The notes beneath the pieces were generated by a model. The model ran no database searches. It was not told the origin of the DNA and saw nothing but the letters and a program-made list of their open reading frames with translations. From Porogramme epimiltina (lineage: Eukaryota > Basidiomycota > Agaricomycetes > Polyporales > Polyporaceae), in contig FTLJ01000653.1 of the NCBI GenBank assembly GCA_900155495.1, positions 1-64,000 of the forward strand: DNA of 64,000 bases, given 5' to 3'. The position numbers and the translations under genes are program-made. This document shows, piece by piece, positions 22,153 to 33,567 of the stretch (within the stretch, counting starts at the first letter, position 1; each line of letters begins with the position of its first letter).

Positions 22153-24536
22153 ATGTGGGTCCTGAGCACCGCTCGAGCTGAGCTCCACTACTTCGCCGAC
22201 TGCGCCGCCGTCACCGGAGGATACGCTATTCTATCCCACACCTGGACTCAGGATTCCGCGGGCGAGCAGACCTTCCAAGAAGTCCGGAGCGTCATAAAGA
22301 AATGCAAAAAGAACGGAAGAAACCCACGGGACCACGTCGGAGAGAAGATCCGTCGGTGCTGCGAGATCGCGGAGCGTGACGGATACGCCTGGATCTGGAT
22401 CGACTCGTGCTGCATCAATAAGGAAAGCAGCACGGAGCTTTCCGAAGCGATTAACTCGATGTTCAACTGGTACGCCCTCGCCGAAGTCTGCTACGTCTAC
22501 CTCGAAGACGTCCCTCACGCCGACGATGCACGCGTTTGGCTCTCGAGTTTCTGGCGCGCGCGATGGCACTCGCGTGGGTGGACGTTGCAGGAGCTCCTCG
22601 CCCCTGCATTTGTCGTTTTCTTCTCGAAGGAGTGGAAGAGGCTCGGGACCAAAAACGACCTCCGCGTTCCTCTCTCCCAGTGCACAGGAATCAACGTGGA
22701 GTATCTCACGCGCGAGTGGGACTTCAGAGTTGACGCATCGATCGCGAGGCGCATGTCCTGGGCTGCGAAACGCGAGACGACACGCGTCGAGGACGAGGCG
22801 TACTGCCTACTAGGCCTATTCGACATCAACATGCCGACGCTGTATGGGGAGGGACGACATGCCTTCCAGCGGCTACAGGCTGAGCTTGTGAAGAAAAGCA
22901 CGGACGCGACACTGTTCGCTTGGAGTGGCTGCTACTTCTCCACCGACGACGAGCGCGAACAGGGGCTCCTATCTCAAATTCAGCGCAACCACGACACGGG
23001 CATGCCAGATATATTTCTATTTGCCCCCTCCCCCAGTCGTTTCGCTGGATGGTCAAACGTGTACTCCTCCCCGTGGGCACCCTCCCCGACAGGTCTCCCA
23101 TCTCCTATAAGCTTGGAACCATATCAGAAGGTATGTGGAACTCACTCTATCCGTATCCACCTCCCATCAAATCTTAGTGAACACGCCATAATCTACAGGA
23201 CAACGTACTTGGTCAAGTCCACGACGAGATTCCTTCTTTTGAGGTCAATCCGCATGGCATGAAATGTCGATTCCCAGTCGCCGAGGTGGATGGGGTGATT
23301 ATCGCCGTCCTCCCATGCGAGTGGAACCACGAACGCCTCGGGCTTCTCCTCCATCCAGCTCCGAACAATCAAACCCACGGCCCATCCGGCGAGCTCTTCT
23401 ACGTCTCGTGGTCGTTTCCTCTACCAACTGAACCTGGTAATGACCTCTTAAGGCTGGCCTGCCTCGGCGGGGATATCCACAACCTGCGCTTCCGCGGAAA
23501 GCACGTCGCTGTCAAATGGAGTGACATTTACATCGCCGCCCACCCGCCAACCACCGGACGGAGAGACGGCGCCCACCTCCTACAGGGTTTCCTTCCAGAC
23601 GTTGCGCCCGTCAGATTCTGGATTCCTCGGACGCTGATGCAGACCTTGGGTATGCTCGAGTTCTTCCCCAACACCGGGAAGGCAATGTGGGACCTAGCGC
23701 CGAATGCCACCATAGTTTTAGGGTTCGAGAGCACAACGTTGGTCGAGTCAATTCATATCCTCCTCGGGACATGCACGCAATCATCCAAAGAGGCACGTCC
23801 GCGCCACTGGGCATGGGCGGAAGAACGCTATCGCGCGACGTGGGGCCAGCCCTGGAGGGAGTACGTGCACAACTGCGCGACGGACCACATCGAGGACTGG
23901 CTCGGCGGGATGCGCGTGTTCGGGGACGCGGACCGCAGGATTCGTCTCGTGTTCGCGCCCTGCAAACATGCTCCCCATAAGCCGACGCTCGTGCTCGGCC
24001 TCGAGCTCTTCGGGAGCGTGTACGAGATGATCCAGAAGAATGCGAACGTTCACCTCCCTCCACCTATCCGTTTCTCGCAGGAACGCGTTGACGAGGTTGC
24101 TAGTACTTGCCTCAATGGTTGTCTACGGGTCTCCACAACCCTGTCCGCTCCCTCACTCTTGCGCCGGTTCACCTCCGCTTTCATACACTCCGCGGCCAGA
24201 TATAGGATTGGCCGTCCGAAGGCAGCACGCCATCCTATGAAGAAGGGCTTTGCTAGCCACAGCGAAACACGCGCCTGCAACGCAACTACATGCGAGATTA
24301 GCGGCATCGATGGCTTGGTCAACACCCCCAGTAACTTCCGTGACGTTATCCAAGAGCTGATAGAGTCAAACAACGCCGACCGCGATCGCGAGATCCAAGA
24401 AGTGCGGGAAGCGCACGAGGCACAGACATGGATGCTGAACGAAGCACTCGCTGAGCTTGCGCAAATGAAGACGCTGTTCGCTCAGATTTCCCAGGACAGC
24501 ACTGCGCCTCCCCTAACGACACTGGCACCTCCATAA
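22153..24536 (+). CDS. HET-domain protein A1 (class A, intact)
   Basis: Exons 22153-23130 and 23199-24536 (68-nt intron, AAG|GTATGT...CTACAG) give 771 aa. HET-domain motifs: YAILSHTW at 24-31, WIDSCCINKESSTELSEAIN at 82-101, GWTLQELLAP at 142-151, and an RMSWAAKR...LYGEG tail at 200-234. A variable stretch (about 255-326) spans the exon junction. Residues about 335-610 form a second domain (LGLLLHPAPN, HPPTTGRRDGAHLLQGF, IPRTLMQTLG). A linker with RRFTSAFIHSAARYRIGR is followed by a coiled coil at 704-758. HET domains are known to trigger incompatibility cell death in ascomycetes; the role here is inferred. The ATG at 22153 is chosen because an upstream in-frame ATG at 22111 lies inside a leader intron (22083-22142). 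Confidence 0.93.
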
Positions 24537-25192
24537 GATGTCTATATTTTGTGGCTCGAGGTTCGCCGAACGGAGGTGGGTCTATCTAGCTGTCTCTTCC
24601 CGCCCTTCCCCCGCCGTTGCGCGCCACACCCACCACCAACTGACTGACGCCATGATTTTCTTCCAGGGTTTCCGGTACCCGAGCAGAATGTATGCACCTT
24701 TCCCAGTACCGGGGATCCACGCGTAAGCCCGAAAAATATGCGTGGACCATATGATTAAAACTCTATGTAGTACAGCTCGGATCGATCGTGTCCCTCGATT
24801 ACGATTCTCGTATAAATTTCTTGTCACTCCTCGACCTCCCCTACCCATACTGCCGCATACGCATCAACGGCGTGCTCGCTACAACACGTGTGTTGTATAC
24901 GATTGCGCAAGTAGTGGTCTACCTATCAGTCCCCAGATACATAAGCTCCGATTTCAATGCGTATCATGTGTGCTGCCCTTGGCAGATGGCGCCGATTTAC
25001 CACAAACCGAATTCTATCCAGCTACAGCTACTGCTAAGATGTAAAAGAGAGTCGAGATCGGCGGTGAGCCGCGATTGAGAGTCAAAAATACATGGAATAT
25101 CTGAAAGTTTCCGCAGAAGAGAAGTCCATGAGGGTTCGTAAATAGTCATTAGGGAATCCAGCGTCGATTTGGGGCCACGCATCGCAGTCGTA

Positions 25193-25962
25193 TCACATCT
25201 GCTCGACGCCCTCGGCGCAGAGACCACAACCAATGCACTCCAAGCATGCTAAAAGGGAATCATCAGCTGAGCCCATTTCACACAGACGATAGGGTAGCGT
25301 ACCAAGTCCACCGCAGCACGCGCACAGGTAGCATGGGCAACACAGGGGATTCTCAAAGACGCCTGGATGGCCAAACTGTGAGCCACTCTGAACGAACGAC
25401 ACGCGAAGTCAATCGCCTCACCTCGGCAACACCAAGCACTCAAGCAGATCCCGCCCAAGATGACCAACACTAGTCCGACAAATATGATGATCAAGTACAC
25501 TAGAATATCAAAAGCGTCAAAACGATGACGTCATAGGATGGAAGGAGAAAACGCACGCTTGTGGCTGACGAATGTATTATCCGACGACGCGCTGGTGGTG
25601 CCGGTCGACTGCCTCTTGACGAATCCGCTCACGGCAGCCCACGCACTACCCGTGCCGTCCTCGGCCAAGCCGAGAGAACCCATCCAAGCGCCGGCATTGA
25701 AGTAGGTGTCGTAAAGGGCCAAGAGAACCAAGAACAGGAGGAAGGAGGTCACGGCGAGGAGCGCGCCCGCGGCGATGCGGCGGAGGCGGGCTTTGTTGTC
25801 GCAGCGACACCGGCGGCGCGCGCATGGCTCCCCGTCGAGTTGTTGAGCGTATTGGTGGTGGACATGTGTGTGGTGGTAGCCCTTCTCGTCGTCCCCTAGA
25901 GGCTCGTACACTGCGACGGCGGGGGAGTTGATGGCGAAGGGCTGGGACGTGACCGGGATCAT
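25193..25962 (-). CDS. Two-TM, Cys-rich membrane protein of unknown function
   Basis: Minus strand, at least four exons, lying between A1 and B2. Exon 1 (25962-25557, starting MIPVTSQPFAINSPAV) encodes a soluble N-terminus with a His-rich patch (YHHTHVHHQ), a basic patch, and a hydrophobic helix AGALLAVTSFLLFLVLLALY. A 57-nt intron joins in phase to exon 2 (from 25499), which encodes a second helix LIIIFVGLVLVILGGI. The C-terminus (exon 3 ending 25303, exon 4 25248-25193) is Cys-rich (CCPCYLCACC, CLECIGCGLCAE). The strong GTGAGG donor ending exon 2 does not keep this frame. A weaker GTGTTG donor eight bases upstream with a CAGAG acceptor does. That junction is therefore uncertain, or the gene is damaged. 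Not a HET-family member. Confidence 0.6.
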
Positions 25963-26759
25963 TATGGCTAGGATCAATTTGTTAGCAGAGGTTCTAGTCG
26001 CGGAAAAATGTTGCAAATTCCGAGGGCAGTCCGAAGGGATGGGGGGACGATATCAAAACCGCGCAGCATGGTAAGAATGCGATAGAGATAGATCTCAACG
26101 CTCAGTCCAAGGGCCCATGCATAGTGCGAGACCCTAGCCAACTGAGGGGTGCGTTTCCCTGTAGTTGAAGGTGGTCTATCCTTAAACTTTCCCCGGCCCG
26201 CGATCTATGCGCACATCGCAGCGCCACCAACCGCCCCCAGGGTCACATGGAGATCAAAGGCTCACCTTCGCGGGTTTGAGGGAGAAAGGGGAGGATCTCT
26301 GTGTGGTGGGAGAAGGGTGTCCGGGAGAGGTCGTAGTGGGGAATAAGAGGGAGGAAAGTGGGGCTTTGTTCGGTTGCCAGGCTAGCACGCCCAAGCCACC
26401 TTTTTCTATGACGCTCGAGTCGGCCAGTCGCCGCATACATGAGCGGCTGTGCATCTGTGCTCGTCCGCAGCGCTGCGCCTTTGCCTCGTGGCGGGCGTTA
26501 CGGGCCGGAAGCAGGACTGGCCCGGCCGGGCTCCGGAGCCAATCACGGCCGGAAAGCGACCGGTGCGCAGCCTGCACCGACACGCCGACGTCGACGACTG
26601 CACGAGTGCGAAATGAGCTCGAGCTTGTATCCTGCCCGCGACGATTACCCTAATTACTCACTGATCGCATATATGGCCAGCGTGGGTCGCGTGTCGTCGC
26701 CGGCGGTCGACATGTCGATGACGTCATTGACTACTCCAACAGGCGCGCGCCGCGAACGC

Positions 26760-27860
26760 ACCGAGGATGATGAGTTCGAGGCAGGTGCGTCATGCGTTTG
26801 TCATTCTTGGGGGTTGGATTGGCATCGTGCGCGTCATGTTGAGGAGAGAGTGGAGGAACGTTCCGCTCAGAGGCGGGAAGGACGATCGCAGCGCGGTTGC
26901 TGTCGCTGTGAGGCCACAGGTCCGTGACATATCAGCATCCGCCGTAGCGTCGACGAGGGAGAAGGCGCACCAAGAGGGCCCGTTCCAACCCCTCTGCCGC
27001 CTCTGCTTCTTCCGACCATTCTGCTCTGTCGATGGTTGACAAGCCCACGTTCTAACCTGGCCCGCACGTGTACGTCAGCACCACCGAGGCCGCCTCGGCG
27101 TACATCCTCAGCGCGCCGTCGCCAATGTTCCGCGGTCTAAGAACGCCGCACGCAGGGGGTTGCGTGCGGGAGAGGTGGCGAGGAGGGTAAGGAGACTGTA
27201 TCCGCGGAGGCGGATGCCTGCTGGTGAACGGGGAGACCTTACAAGAAACGTCAACTGCGACGCAAGGGAGCTGACGAGTAGCGAAACACTGACCGACGAC
27301 TGGCTAAACCGACCAAAGACTCTGCAGTCAACCGCGCGGCGCGGGGGCGCGGGAGCCGGGAGAGGCTGTATACACCACGTAGATGCGTTTGCCCGCTTCT
27401 ACTCATAAGTTGCTTGAATTATGCCGCGCTCGAGTGGGGTTAGGAAAGCTGAGACCGTACTCGGCGCCAGGGTGCTGATGCCCAAGAACTTGGATGGGGT
27501 GTGTTGTAGGGCGTGCGCAGGGCAAGACGATGGGACGTCTACGTAACATCGAAGGCTGAGTGTGCGGGAGAGGTGCACCGGGGCCCGAGAACCAGGAAGT
27601 GGGGCGAAGGACGGCACGTTCGTCGTAGTTGGGCGGAGTGGATAGCGGGGCAGCCAGGTGTAATGAGCTCGATGGGGCCATTGGCTCACGGGTGTGATTG
27701 AGGCTTCTACACGCGCTCACGCGAATGTGTGTGATCTACAGTAGGAGACGCACTGAGAATAAAGAAACGAGGGGAGCGGGATAAGACGCACCAAATGCGA
27801 CCATTACTTGTCGGCACCGTTTGCCGCGCGACCTACAGTGACTTCTCCAAACAGCTCCCC
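26760..27860. repeat. Spacer repeat S1
   Basis: First of five diverged copies of an array spacer. Landmarks shared with the others: a TTTGTCATTCTTGG region (26795-26815), AGTTGCTTGAAT (27408), TGAGTGTGCGGGAGAGG-type sequence (27555), and TACAGTAGGAGACGCACTGAG (27737) leading into AAGACGCACC. Open frames on either strand are not conserved between copies. It may be the decayed remains of a gene that once accompanied each HET copy. Confidence 0.55.
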
Positions 27861-28396
27861 CTCTTGATCGAGACGCGAGGAACGAGCGAGTGGGCCGAGG
27901 ACCACGGAGAATCATACTGAGTGGAGGGAGTGGGGGGTGGAGGGGCAGAGCTGGAGAGAATAGGTAAGATTAGATGTTCTTGCGCAGCGCCTACGAACAA
28001 TGGGTAAGGATTGAGGTACCTGACACCGTGGAAGAGCATGCCGTAGCATGTTAGACATCTCTGGCCGCCCGGATAGTTGGTATGTGGATACACAGTGCAT
28101 AGAAATATGTCGGCGTGTGGCAGTGGAGCTCGAAGCCAGGAGCGGCGTGGTCGGGACGCGTCGCAGTGGGCGCGCTATGGAGGTGGATGAGGCGGTAATG
28201 GGAATGAGAAGTCTGTACACCGCCGGACAGGAAACAGTGGAAATTCGTGGGCGAGGCTGACAGTGATTATCATGAGCAGATCTAGTGGCTGGCAACTGTT
28301 CAACAACGACAGTGGAAATCAACGTGTTGGATGACTCATGCGCATGACTCACCTTATCAGCTCATTCCGGCAGCAGCAGGCGAAAGTTTTGGGGCT

Positions 28397-28483
28397 AAAA
28401 AAAAGACCGACAGCAAGAATCGAACAACGTCACCAACGTAAGAGATAGATCAAACGGCTGGAGCTTTTACCACTACGCCATTC
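28397..28483 (-). ncRNA. tRNA-like pol III element
   Basis: Read on the minus strand it has an A-box match TGGCGTAGTGG (28480-28470), a B-box match GTTCGATTC (28425-28417) and a run of eight T (28404-28397), the expected layout of a pol III transcription unit. It is not a good tRNA: the acceptor ends do not pair and the T-stem is broken. A tRNA pseudogene or the head of a tRNA-derived SINE is more likely than a working tRNA. Confidence 0.35.
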
Positions 28484-29966
28484 ACATGTTACATGCTCTA
28501 AGTGCGCATAATATATATCAAGCTTTTTGGATGGGGTCCAATAGTGCAGGTACCCTGATGCACGTAACTGTATCACGCTCCTCCTCTTGATGGTGTGCAG
28601 TAGTATGGGACAAGAGCACAGTCCAGCCACGTCGTACGTACGCGAAGTAGGAACAGCATACATAGACAGCTTTCCGCGCTCGAGAAGCACAGTTCAGTCA
28701 CAGACTGGAGCACTCCAGAGTCCAGAGAAAGTGCTAAGTCCAAGCATCACGTGGTACATCAGCGGGGTAATCTGAGCCCCGACCGCCCGTCTCATTGATT
28801 TCCTCAGTCATTAGCCGCCCCACAGTGGATATCTACGTGCATATCGAGTGGATATCTACTTCGCTTGCTGAACACTTGCTCACCACTGTATTTTCTACTG
28901 TCCTACTACAGGGATCAAAATCTCTTATAGAATCCTCTGTTTCCTGTCTCCCTGTGTAAACTCGAGACCGGTCGGTAAGCGAGCAGCCCAAATCGGGAGC
29001 GAGATCATCACTGGGTTTGAATTTCCTATCACGCCAGCGGCTAAAGAGGCTGGGGACGAGCCTGCGCCGCATGCCGATGGGCGGCAAGACTACGATCCCG
29101 GGGTCCGCCGTCGCCGTCTTGGCCACCCACGTGGCATCGTGCTGGCTTCTCTCCCCCGCCGCCCAAAACTCTCCCTAGGCCTGCCAGCCGGACACCTCGA
29201 GAAGCAGGTCGCAGAGGGTCACATCACCCCTAGACTCGTTCTCAACATTCTCGCTACTCCTTCGGAGGCTTTCTTCGCGTATGCCCGTCTTGATCGCCTA
29301 TAGCGCTTCCCTCTACTAACCTCCATCTCGAATCAATACCCTCAACAAATAGTTCCCTGCGTAGTTCTCCACATAGAGTAGTCAATATATGTTCTGAAAT
29401 CACTACTACCAATGCCTGCTGTGTGCGAGCAAGACTCCCCTAGCGTAAACAAGACTTACTCAATTCCTCCAAGCGCCGCAGAGTTGCCAAGGACGGTGTC
29501 GGAGGTCAGTGGCTCGTGTCCATTAGTGCCTTTTCTTGCAGTCTCAAAAATGCTGTTAGATCGGCCGAGTAGAGCTGGCTCCAATGCTATGCATTCTGTC
29601 ATGATCAAGCACTGGTAAGATTCTGCGCGAGGATGACGGACTGACAGCTTACTCACATCAGAAGAGTCCCCGTATCAGTGTTCAGAAGAACCAGAGCGGC
29701 ACATAACGCTTCCGCTCCTGGTGCTGTGAACAATGGTCCTCCCCGTGGGCCGTGCGCTCGATCTCCTTGTACAAGTATACGAGCGACGAGGCATTGCATA
29801 TCCCTCAGACTAGGGAGCATCGCCTTGAACAGACCTCGCCTCAATATTTATCTCTGCTCCACGACAGTGACCCTCGCTCACTACGGCTTGTGCATTATAA
29901 CTGTAGGTTAGCATGTCCTTTCTATCAACATCCTCACTAACCACGCTTAGGTATAGAGCCGCCACT

Positions 29967-32388
29967 ATGTGGATTCTTAGCACCGCTCGCGCTGAGCTCC
30001 ACTACTTCCCCGACTGCGCCGCCGTACCCGGAGGATACGCGATCCTGTCCCATACTTGGACCCTCGATCCTGCAGGCGAAAAGACGTTCCAGGACGTGCA
30101 GAACATCATGAAGGAGTGCAAAAGGAACCCGCGCGACTTCGTCGGGGAGAAGATACGCCGGTCCTGCGAGATAGCGGAGAGCCACGGCTACGACTGGGTG
30201 TGGATTGATTCGTGCTGCATCAACAAAGAGAGCAGCACGGAGCTCTCCGAAGCGATCAATTCGATGTTCAACTGGTACGCCTTGTCCGAGGTCTGCTACG
30301 TCTATCTCGAGGACGTTCCCCACGACGACAATCCACACGCGAAAAAATCGAAGTTCCGGACGGCACGATGGCACACGCGGGGATGGACGCTGCAAGAGCT
30401 ACTCGCCCCGGCATTCCTCGTTTTCTTCTCGAGAGAGTGGGAGAATATCGGCACAAAGTATGACCTTCGCATCCCTCTCTACAAGTGCACGGGAATCAAT
30501 GTGGAGTACCTCACCCGCAAGCGGGACTTCCTAGTCCATCCCTCGATCGCGAGGCGCATGTCGTGGGCAGCGAGGCGCAAGACGACGCGGGTCGAGGACG
30601 AGGCGTACTGCCTGCTCGGACTGTTTGACATTAACATGCCGATTGTCTATGGGGAAGGGAGGCATGCGTTTCAACGGCTACAAGTGGAGCTAACGAAGCA
30701 AAGTACCGACGCGACACTGTTCGCCTGGGGTTCCGATTACTTGTCCAGTGACGATGAGTCAGAACAGGAACCTCTATCCAAAATTCTACACCGTCACAGC
30801 CCGGGTATCCCAGATATATTCCTATTCGCTCCCTCTCCGAGTCTGTTTCAAGCATTCTCTAATGCACACTTTTCACCATGGACACCCTCCCCGGCACGTC
30901 CGCCGCATCTCCTAAACTCACAGCTGGATAAGAAGGTATGTGTTGCGTATTACCTACAGTACATGTACCGCTCCCATTCACATCTGAATGAATCGCCGCA
31001 CCCCTCAGGGCAGTCCACTTAACCAAACCCACGACGAAGCCCCTTCATTCGAGGTCACCTCGTATGGCATGAAATGCCACTTCCCGGTTGCGGAAGTCGA
31101 TGGGGTCACCATCGCCGTTCTCCCGTGCACGCTGAACGGCGAACGCCTTGGACTACTCCTCCATCCAGCCCCGAACGACAAGACCCTGGACTCGTCCCGC
31201 CAGCTGTACTACGTTGCGTGGTCATTTCGGAAACGGCACGAAACCAATTACGTGGCGTGGAGGCTGGCCCGCCTCGGCGGCGACACCCACAACCTCCGCT
31301 TCCGCAGGAAGCCCGTTGCTACTACATGGCGCAATATCTATATCGCCGCACACACGCCCACGACCGGACGAAGAGACGGAGCGCATCTCTTACAGGGCTT
31401 CGTGCCCGACGTGGCGCCCACGGCGTTCCGGATTCCCCGCACACTAATGCAAACGCTGAGTGCGCTCGGGTTCTTCCCCCGCACCAGCATGGGACCTAGG
31501 GACTCAACGTCCAAAAATACTATGGTGTTTGGGTGCCAGAACAGAACATTGACAGAGATCATTTTCATTCTCCTGGGGACGTGCAAGGTGAGGTCGACCA
31601 ATGCCGATGAGACGCGTCCGAACCATTGGGCACACGTGGAATACCGTCATAGTGCGACGTGGAACCAGCCCTGGCCGGCATATGCGCACGACTGTACGAT
31701 GGACCACATCGCGGGCTGGCCCGACAGCACGCGCGAGTTCGGTGACGCGGAGCGCACGATCCGCCTCGTGTTCGTGCCCTGTATGCACGCGCCGGAGCGG
31801 ACTCTCGTGCTCGGTCTCGAGCTCGGCGGGAGCAAGTATGACAGGATCCAGCAGACAGCGAACATCTATCTCCGGCCGCGCATGAAGCATCCGCAGCTGG
31901 TTCAAGAAGCCTCGGAGGTGTCAGCCTCAGGTGGGGTAGCCCTTCTCCAGCCTCTACGTCCTCCATAGCTGACCGTGTGTGCATCGTTGCTCTTAGCCAC
32001 AGCCGTTCCCGACACCTGCCAGGCCAACAAAACTGACGATCTCCTCGCGGAAAATCAAGTCCTCATAGCACAGAACGCTATTCGAGATCGCAGAATCCAA
32101 GCCCTCGAGGAACAAGTGCGTCAGTTATTGGATATATTCCAAAGTACCACAGAGAAAGTGAAACACCCCGATACCCTTCACGATCAGGCCGCCCGTGATA
32201 TCTCTCCCGCTCCGACGACTTCCTCAGAGTCCGCGCGAAGCCTGGCTACATCATCGTGCATTTCACAAGCCATCCCAACTCCCCATCCACCTCCACAACC
32301 CATTGAACGAGTTTCCATCAAGCGGCCAGCTACGCCTGAGTATCACGAGAACCAACCACCTCCACGTCGGCGACGAGACTCGTACTAG
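29967..32388 (+). CDS. HET-domain protein B2 (class B, intact)
   Basis: Three coding exons: 29967-30935, 31009-31930 and 31997-32388, total 760 aa. Intron 1 (73 nt, phase 0) is AAG|GTATGT...CCTCAG; intron 2 (66 nt, phase 1) runs from CTCAG|GTGGGG to CTCTTAG. It starts MWILSTARAELHYF. Exon 3 encodes the class B tail: a short coil ENQVLIAQNAIRDRRIQALE then EQVRQLLDIFQS, and a Ser/Pro/Arg tail. HET-domain details KSKFRTARWH and TRKRDF are otherwise found only in class A gene A6, suggesting sequence exchange. Its 5' flank resembles those of B4 and B7. The start is the ATG after the leader-intron acceptor; a longer in-frame start at 29913 would lie in that intron. Confidence 0.92.
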
Positions 32389-33567
32389 TTCCGGATCCGA
32401 CAGGCTGTACGAGCATCTCAAAGTGAAATTGGCGTGTGCCTATTCGCCATAGCATACCACTGAGGTACCCATTCCTTGTATCATGTCCAGAGATCATGGG
32501 CTAGAGACGATAGAAGGGTCTGTGTAACGAGTGACTTAGCCAGATCTAGAGATCGTAGAGACTTGTACTGCAAGGATGCAGCAAAGATACGAGGAGTGGA
32601 AAGGTTATCGCTCGTGTGATTGCGGATGACGGCCTACGCAAATGGGGAATGGACCAGGACTCCTCTAGGGCAGGGCTAAAGGGGGCGTGTTTGATCGCAA
32701 AAGGAGGTGTTCTTGTGCAGCGCCTAAAACGATGGGTAAGTATTGAGGTATTCGGTGAGATTATTTCGCCTACATGCCCGGATAGTGACGGCCAGCGGTG
32801 TAGGTCAACGGCTATGTAGTGAGAAGGGTCAGTACATAACCAAGAACGAGATAACCGGGACGCGTCGTTGCTGGTTCGCTGACGAGACCGTCACGGTGAC
32901 GATGTGGGGGGGGGCTGGTAGCATGGGCGCTTTTCGCCTACACGCCCGGATAGTTTATATGTGGATGGCCAAAGGTGTGGGGGAATAGCCTTGCGGTGAG
33001 AAAGGTCGGCACACGGCCAGGAGCGAGGTGGTTGGGACGCGCCGTTGCTGGTTCGCTGTGGAGGAGAGTCAGGAGACCGTGATGGAGCTGAGGCGCTAGC
33101 GCTGTGGCCCGGGCGATCTCCCAAAACGGACATGGGCGCCAAGACCACGAGGACCCCGGCCACACCGTGCGTCATCAATGCCACGCCAACTCAACAGCAG
33201 CGACGATCGATTCCCACCTTTGGACAGAAAAACCTCGGTACTTTAAAACTGAGATTTGGGTCGCATAGCCGCTGATATAGACCTTCAGCACATCGTACAG
33301 TCTCCATCTCGCCCGCCGATCCTCTGCGTCGCTCGTGAGTCGTATCTAGCATTTGAGCAGAAGTTCGACTATCCTTCAACAAAGTTCTGGGTCTTTACAA
33401 GGTGCACCCTGTCAAGCGGACGTCGCTTCGACATCCGTCGCCTTGTCCCCACTCACCACGTCTCACTTCACACACCTCAGCCAAATGCAGAGCGACTTCT
33501 CGAACTATCAAAGTGAGTTCACGTGGCCTTTCCACCAATGCTCCAACTTACGTATAGACAGGACATA
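32389..33567. other. B2-A3 spacer with an internal imperfect duplication
   Basis: No gene found. Two similar blocks follow one another: TTTCGCCTACATGCCCGGAT at about 32766 and TTTTCGCCTACACGCCCGGA at about 32930. Each is followed by a related sequence ending in GGGACGCG(T/C)CGTTGCTGG. The same block occurs once near 27965-28190. The last ~55 bp holds the A3 leader intron (33513-33557). Confidence 0.5.

Noticed and set aside
26613..26784. 57-codon exon-like frame starting MSSSLYPARDDYPNYSLIAY and ending at GTGCGT
   Set aside because: No downstream exon can be joined. The donor-like site is at the start of spacer repeat S1, where the other copies lack it.
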